Shown here: one piece after another, positions 59,258 to 64,000 of the stretch
Layout: each line of letters starts with the position of its first letter
How positions within the stretch are numbered: the first letter of the stretch is position 1
Assembly (NCBI GenBank): GCA_038503075.1
Contig: JBCAML010000002.1
Span: 2,480,001 to 2,544,000, forward strand
Direction: 5' to 3'
Length of the DNA stretch: 64,000 bases
Origin: Gyromitra esculenta
Taxonomy: Eukaryota > Ascomycota > Pezizomycetes > Pezizales > Discinaceae
Made by a program: the position numbers and the translations under genes
The notes under the pieces: model-generated
The model's input: the letters and a program-made list of their open reading frames with translations, nothing else
Database searches by the model: none
What the model was told of the DNA's origin: nothing

Positions 59258-59653
59258 TTATGACGAACTTTCTCCCTTTTTCTTCTCCCACTCTTCTTCA
59301 GTCATACATTTCTGTGTCCACGCATGGACCTTTGAAATCTCATCTTTCAATGCGGTGTTGGCCAGGCGGTGCCTCATAAGGGTCGTCTTTCCCTTAAACT
59401 CAGGAGACCTTTTTTCTCCCCACAGCCAATGTCAATTAGAGTTCATTTAAGGACATAAAACAAAGGAGTTGTTACACGATTATCGCCTCGAACATCTGGC
59501 CGCATCCACCTTCTCTTTCCGTCAGCTCTTCATAGGGTGTGGAGTTGAAGACTCAGACGCACCGGAGGTATCTTTAAGTTCAACGTGTGTCGCTTTGAGT
59601 CTGGACACAATTGCAGCTTCCAAAGTGGAAGCGCTCACACCTTCGTCTGCCAT
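59258..59653 (-). CDS. BolA-like protein (Fra2/Bol2 type)
   Basis: Model on the minus strand: 59653..59563, 59509..59476, 59408..59258; 91 aa. Introns are 53 and 67 bp and the middle exon is only 34 bp. The start is MADEGVSASTLEAAIVSRLK. Conserved BolA features are HVELKDTSGGCGQMFEAIIV (Cys33 in the loop), SPEFKGKTTLMRHRL, and the invariant His70 in KVHAWTQKCMTEEEW. BolA proteins bind monothiol glutaredoxins and share a [2Fe-2S] cluster through this His. The HAxxQK segment and lack of a targeting peptide fit the cytosolic Bol2/Fra2 type, which signals iron status, rather than the mitochondrial Bol1/Bol3 types. That subtype call is moderate. The gene is easily missed because its exons are short. 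Confidence 0.9.
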
Positions 59654-60025
59654 AAGTGTTGGTGGTATCCGGGGTTGCTTATCAGATATCGCGATGAGGG
59701 GAATGAGAGGGTTGAGGAGGGGCTGGCTTGGCGGAGAGGGGTGGCAGCTGATCTTAGTGCGGCTCAAAGTTTATGGCACATAGGGTCAGGGTTTTAATAA
59801 AAAACGGCGCTCGTCACAAGGTTCATGCACATACACTCTCCAATTTTTCGAAAGCTATTTTTAAATCCAATACATATAAATTTCGTTATTCAACTCCAGT
59901 CTTCTCGTATGAAATACTGCCCTCATTTAGAGTCTCAGAACCATTCCTTGATCGGGCTATCAAGCATATGTCTTCCCCTCCAAGGTGCGCCTCACAAACA
60001 GCGTGGGTGAAGTAGATGCACCATC
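59654..60025. other. Promoter of the BolA gene / 3' flank of the secreted protein gene
   Basis: 372 bp between two minus-strand genes. No gene is supported. Confidence 0.5.
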
Positions 60026-61037
60026 TTACCTGCGGTATACAACCGGACATCCTTGAGGTGTATAGACCTCATATCTAATCCCAGCTCCATTACCATCACC
60101 ATCGACTCTGACATCAATAGACCCTGCCGAGCTTCCCGTGTAATAGGCCCGGAAGTTAAGACTCTTTACGGCGCCGTAACCCGCACTCACTAAATCCACC
60201 GTGAAACTACTGTAGAATTGGCCATAGGGGGGTTTTTGAATAACAATAGTTAGATCTTTCAACACAGTGCCTGGAGTTATCGAAACACCCGTGATCGTGA
60301 GAGTGATAGATGGATATGACTGGAAATCGGAAGCAGTGAACGTGAGCTCGAAGATGGTGAAGTAAGTGGCAGGACTGCGAGGAACGATGCTGAAATCCTG
60401 AGCAACGAAGCTAGGATACTTGAAGTTCGCCAATAGGTTTGTTGATGTCGATGTTCCACAAATTCCTAAATTTCGTGCAAGGTGAATTAGATTCGTAATC
60501 ATTGTTAGGTTAGTGTCTAGGTAATGAACCTTTATTGCAGCATGGCGATTTGCAGGGGCCAGTGCAAGAGTTACTCGTATAAACGGAACAATCAACCAAA
60601 CCCCAATCACTAGCACCGCATTGGTCAATTTTCTAGATCATGGAATAGGAAACCATGAAGAGGTACTAACTTGCCCAAAATGAAATCAGAGCCACTGCCA
60701 GGCCGGCTTCCAGAAGGATATTCGCTAAACTACAAAAAGCGTCAATACACGAGAAAGAAGTCGATTTCTAGAATGATCCTCACGGTTAAAGTTCCTGGCT
60801 TGGTCTCAACAGAAGTTGGTGTGCAACTTGTGGGAGAGGGCGAGGATGAGCATGGAGTTGGTGATGTACTTGATCTTTGTGGTCTCCTAAAAGTAGTCGA
60901 AGTTGATTCCAATCAGTAATTAGCTGTAATAAATGGAGTGAAGAGAGAATTAACCCGGGACTAGCTTCCACAAAGCTGAAACAGAGAATCACAGCTAGAA
61001 GTGCCAACATAAGCACAGACTTTGAAGCCACGATCAT
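60026..61037 (-). CDS. Secreted protein with Ser/Thr/Pro linker and beta-rich domain
   Basis: Model on the minus strand: 61037..60955, 60886..60784, 60729..60671, 60609..60530, 60465..60026; 254 aa. Introns are 68, 54, 61 and 64 bp, all GT...AG and with branch-like TAAT/TGAC/CTAAC sites. Residues 1-24 are a secretion signal (MIVASKSVLMLALLAVILCF). A Ser/Thr/Pro linker follows (RSSTSPTPCSSSPSPTSCTP), likely O-glycosylated. Next comes a short cysteine-rich unit (DCSVYTSNSCTGPCKSPCC). The C-terminal 150 residues have the alternating pattern of beta strands (SITLTITGVSITPGTVLKDL). The stop TAA lies within a donor-like sequence AGGTAAGA, so a further exon cannot be excluded, although only 372 bp separate it from the BolA gene. 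No domain is recognised. Cell-wall or apoplastic location is inferred. Confidence 0.62.
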
Positions 61038-64000
61038 TTTAAAAGATGTCGACTGGTTCGAAGCGAAGGGTAAGAGTATAATATCACGGATTCTTTGGAG
61101 AGTGAGCGTATTACTAGGAGCAGGTTGAAGTTTGACCTCTTAGAAATTTAATGCTCTCAAATCCAGGGAGATTTCATCCGAATTTATAAAATAGCGATAA
61201 CCTGATAAGCACACGCCCCCAGTGCTCTTCTTTGTAAAGTCGTCTCCATACATGCCGTTGCACATGATACAAAAATGTACACTAATTTTTTTCTTTTTCA
61301 TGTCTGGATCGCGTTGTCACTATTCTTAGTCTTTACTGATTCTGTGTCAGTGAATCGCCCCCATTTACGAGAGAATCAACCTCGTATAGAGTGCACTTGT
61401 GGTGTGCATGGACACACAAATCGATGAGATGCAGTGACAGCAATTACGACCAGAAACAAGAATTCTGCAAATTTTTGTCACTGGAAACGTACCAAAGATA
61501 CTTTGGTTCGCCATCTTATCTAACGAAGGGTGTGTTTCCCACTTGCAATTAAAATGTAATTTTACTGTAACTTTTCTCAATTATCTTTAGTTTGATTTAA
61601 TAAGGACAAAATGCATATCCCGATCCTTATTTTCCTTTCATGGTTGCTCTTTCCCAACAGCTATAGCCAGTCATGTCACGTATGGTGTGTAGTAGTCACA
61701 CGATGTCGATGTGCTTTATGGCTAAGACGATCGCACAAAGTTACTACAGCAAGCCTAAACCCACAAAAGTAGGCATCTTTGGCGATTAGGCTCGTATAAT
61801 AATTTATCCAAATAAGGACTAGAAGCCCAGCCTTGGTTGTAATTGCTGTTCCCACCGAGTCATCTACTGATATCAATGGCTGGAGCAGTATCTACATTGT
61901 GTCGTGCAATCAAGCTTTGTGCTCACAACTAAGTAGATCGTAAATAGCAACAGTGCTCTAAGTTCGCAATTATTACCAGGTTCAGTAATGCGATGTCAGG
62001 AGGGTGACATTTTAATTGGTCTTCCACGGAGTTCTCTGAGACATTTCTCGACGTGGTGACGCTTCCAAGAAACCAAGATACGTTTATTTAAGTTATTATT
62101 AGCAACAGTATATCATTGGTTATTTTATATTCACAAGCCTTGAAATTCTGCGGTGTGACTAAGGTATATCTCGCTCAGACCACTATAAATGGTTTATTGG
62201 AACTTTTGTCATTTAAGATATGCACGTTAGGCTTGCAGAAAACACAAAATACACGTGGGTCTCGCGGGAAACTTCCGGCGAAAATTCTCCAAAGTACAGC
62301 ACAAGATATGTAAATCATTTTAGCTAAAATCCTAGAAGCTGGCCCCGAAGACCGGTAAATCGGCTAATCGATTTTGTCTCACCTTCGATCTCAGCTCTCT
62401 AAGGATGGATATTTTTGGAAGGCATTGGGCAAATAGGAAGACTAGAACGCAAAGAACTGGAAATTGCCCCGACATACCCGTGGTTACACCAAACGGAATG
62501 GCTGCTCGCTACTCGATCATATCCTATGACTCGGCAGATTTGCAAGTACCCGTGAGATTGCCCATGACATCGACTTACATACACCTCTAACATTGGGCTG
62601 TAGGTCTTTATCCCTACCCACCACTTCATTCTGCCATTCCTTTCTTTTTCATTATTTATTTTTATACTTTACATGAGTAGATGGAATTTGAGGGTTTGCC
62701 TATATATCCGCATTGGTTGTTCTTTTTTGATGTATGTATCCGCCATGGCCAGAAACCCTCACAACGATTGTCATTTCATACTCCCCCCCATGAGAATCCC
62801 TACCAAGATTTTAGTAACTCCCTAAGAAGGCAACAACTAAAAGAAAAAGGGCAAGAGGGTTTGACTGTTAGATGATCGATTCTGTAAGTAGAAAATCTTT
62901 GAGTCTTGGAAAGAGTGATTGTCCTTGGAAGGGGAAGGCGGACCGGATCGATAGCGATGCCTTTTGCCCACAAGCATATCCACATTCTCATCCAACCTCC
63001 AACTATTAGAGTGCCTTGATATTTAATACCCAAAACTACAATATGGTGGTCATCACAACTCCAACTACGATCTCAATTATGAACATTTCCCTATCCCAGA
63101 CACCTACCGGTAGTCTCACATTCTTGTCAGTATCGAAACTCTCTAGCTGTCCACTCTATCGAGTGATATTTCATGACATTCACCTTACCCACCCACAACT
63201 CTTTCGCGCCTCTTAAGGAAGGTTGGCAGAGTTAATGTGAGAGTTCCTGTGAGCGGTAAGCCTTATATCTTCATATTTCGCGTAAGTAAAATACACACCA
63301 CCCTCGGATATATGATTTCAAGCTGTTTATCAATTGGCACGCGCAATACTACAGGCACATGTATGTATGGCCCCACCAGAGAATTTTCAGTCTCTGCCCT
63401 ACAGCATCCACCAATCCATCTCGAGGGATTCTTGTCCTAATTCCAGTTGTGTGTAAGAATAAGAATAGAATTAACCTTCAAAGCAAATTCACATTCGTGT
63501 GAATTTTAAGTAACTTAACGAGAGATCTGAGTACATCTCAGGTAGGCATCTAATTTAGAAGACGACACGTTTCGAAGCATACATACACATAAAAAGTTAT
63601 TTTGCTAAATACATTGATCATGACTATAAAAGGCTTTATCAAAAAGTTCTTCAGATAAAACAAATCATCGCACCTTCCGGGCTCAACTGCACTAGGACCA
63701 TGGCCTATAGTTGCGTCTCGCGACACCTTAGATGATACGAACGAAACACAGGTACATAATTTATCAAAGATCTCCGAAAAAAAGGTTCGAAACGATTATT
63801 CATTAATTCTGAGCAAAAAAGAGAGAACCTTCTCATTACAGCCGCGACTAGGATACCAACGAGCTTCAAACATCATAGTTTCCGAACCGGAAGAGTGAGT
63901 TCCTCCACCACAATCAACACTTGATCCTCCACTCCAATATCAGCTCCTTAATACTGTTCGCCTTAGGTGATCAGTTCCTGGTACCGCCCCCTAAGTGCTA
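61038..64000. other. Largely gene-free end of the window
   Basis: Besides a tiny candidate peptide at 61611, no gene is supported. The first part is the promoter of the secreted-protein gene on the minus strand. Any gene cut by the window edge is not recognisable. Confidence 0.45.
61611..61772 (+). CDS. Possible tiny secreted peptide
   Basis: An ATG-initiated frame of 53 codons. Residues 1-20 form a convincing secretion signal (MHIPILIFLSWLLFPNSYSQ). The remaining 33 residues carry Cys22, Cys26, Cys32 and Cys34 with several Arg/Lys. A good donor (GTATGG) lies at 61680, so the frame could also be the first exon of a longer spliced gene. No satisfactory second exon was found. No homologue is recognised, and such short frames can be chance. 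Confidence 0.3.
   Translation: MHIPILIFLSWLLFPNSYSQSCHVWCVVVTRCRCALWLRRSHKVTTASLNPQK

Noticed and set aside
59106..59450. 114-codon open frame on the plus strand
   Set aside because: Antisense shadow of the third BolA exon and its flank.
1..64000. CRISPR array, rRNA genes, intact transposon or viral genes
   Set aside because: No regularly spaced repeats, no rRNA signature, and no transposase, reverse transcriptase, integrase or capsid-like motifs were seen in any frame I read.

Overview
The window is nuclear DNA of a filamentous ascomycete fungus. The evidence is short spliceosomal introns (about 48-140 bp, GT...AG, with GCTAAC/GCTGAC-like branch sites), a Zn2Cys6 transcription factor, F-box/ankyrin proteins, a BolA/Fra2-type protein, a CsbD-like GSEAW stress protein and a fungal GAIGKQF-repeat protein. 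Low gene density (about 17 loci in 64 kb), gene-poor stretches of 8-10 kb and expanded ankyrin genes would suit a Pezizomycete (truffle/morel-like). That placement is inference, not proof. No rRNA, tRNA, CRISPR array or intact transposon was recognised.

Layout. 1-12.3 kb: one low-complexity hypothetical gene (2922-3890, minus) inside long flanks full of homopolymer and pyrimidine tracts. 12.3-16.4 kb: a hypothetical gene (plus) and a 773-residue F-box/ankyrin gene (minus). 16.4-29 kb: almost empty, with one possible two-helix membrane protein at 19.2 kb. 29.4-31.9 kb: a five-exon Zn2Cys6 regulator. 32-39.9 kb: empty apart from small duplications. 39.9-46.9 kb: dense, with a secreted ACMSD-like amidohydrolase, a degenerate Rho-like GTPase, a C2H2-like protein, a five-exon secreted protein with 20 cysteines and a GAIGKQF-repeat protein. 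47.9 kb: a foldback element. 48.7-54 kb: a very acidic protein, a CsbD-like protein and a gene broken by one extra A. 55.2-61 kb: a second F-box/ankyrin gene, a five-exon berberine-bridge-type FAD oxidase, a three-exon BolA protein and a five-exon secreted protein with a Ser/Thr/Pro linker. The last 3 kb hold at most one tiny secreted peptide.

The genes do not form an obvious pathway or biosynthetic cluster. Four gene models encode, or may encode, secreted products (amidohydrolase, two cysteine-bearing proteins, one tiny peptide). Two others belong to small stress-protein families. Exon joins were made by hand from splice signals, reading frame and family motifs. All multi-exon models keep frame from start to stop, but none was checked against transcripts. 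The most unusual non-coding signal is the 8-bp palindrome TACATGTA, counted 16 times, always outside coding sequence.
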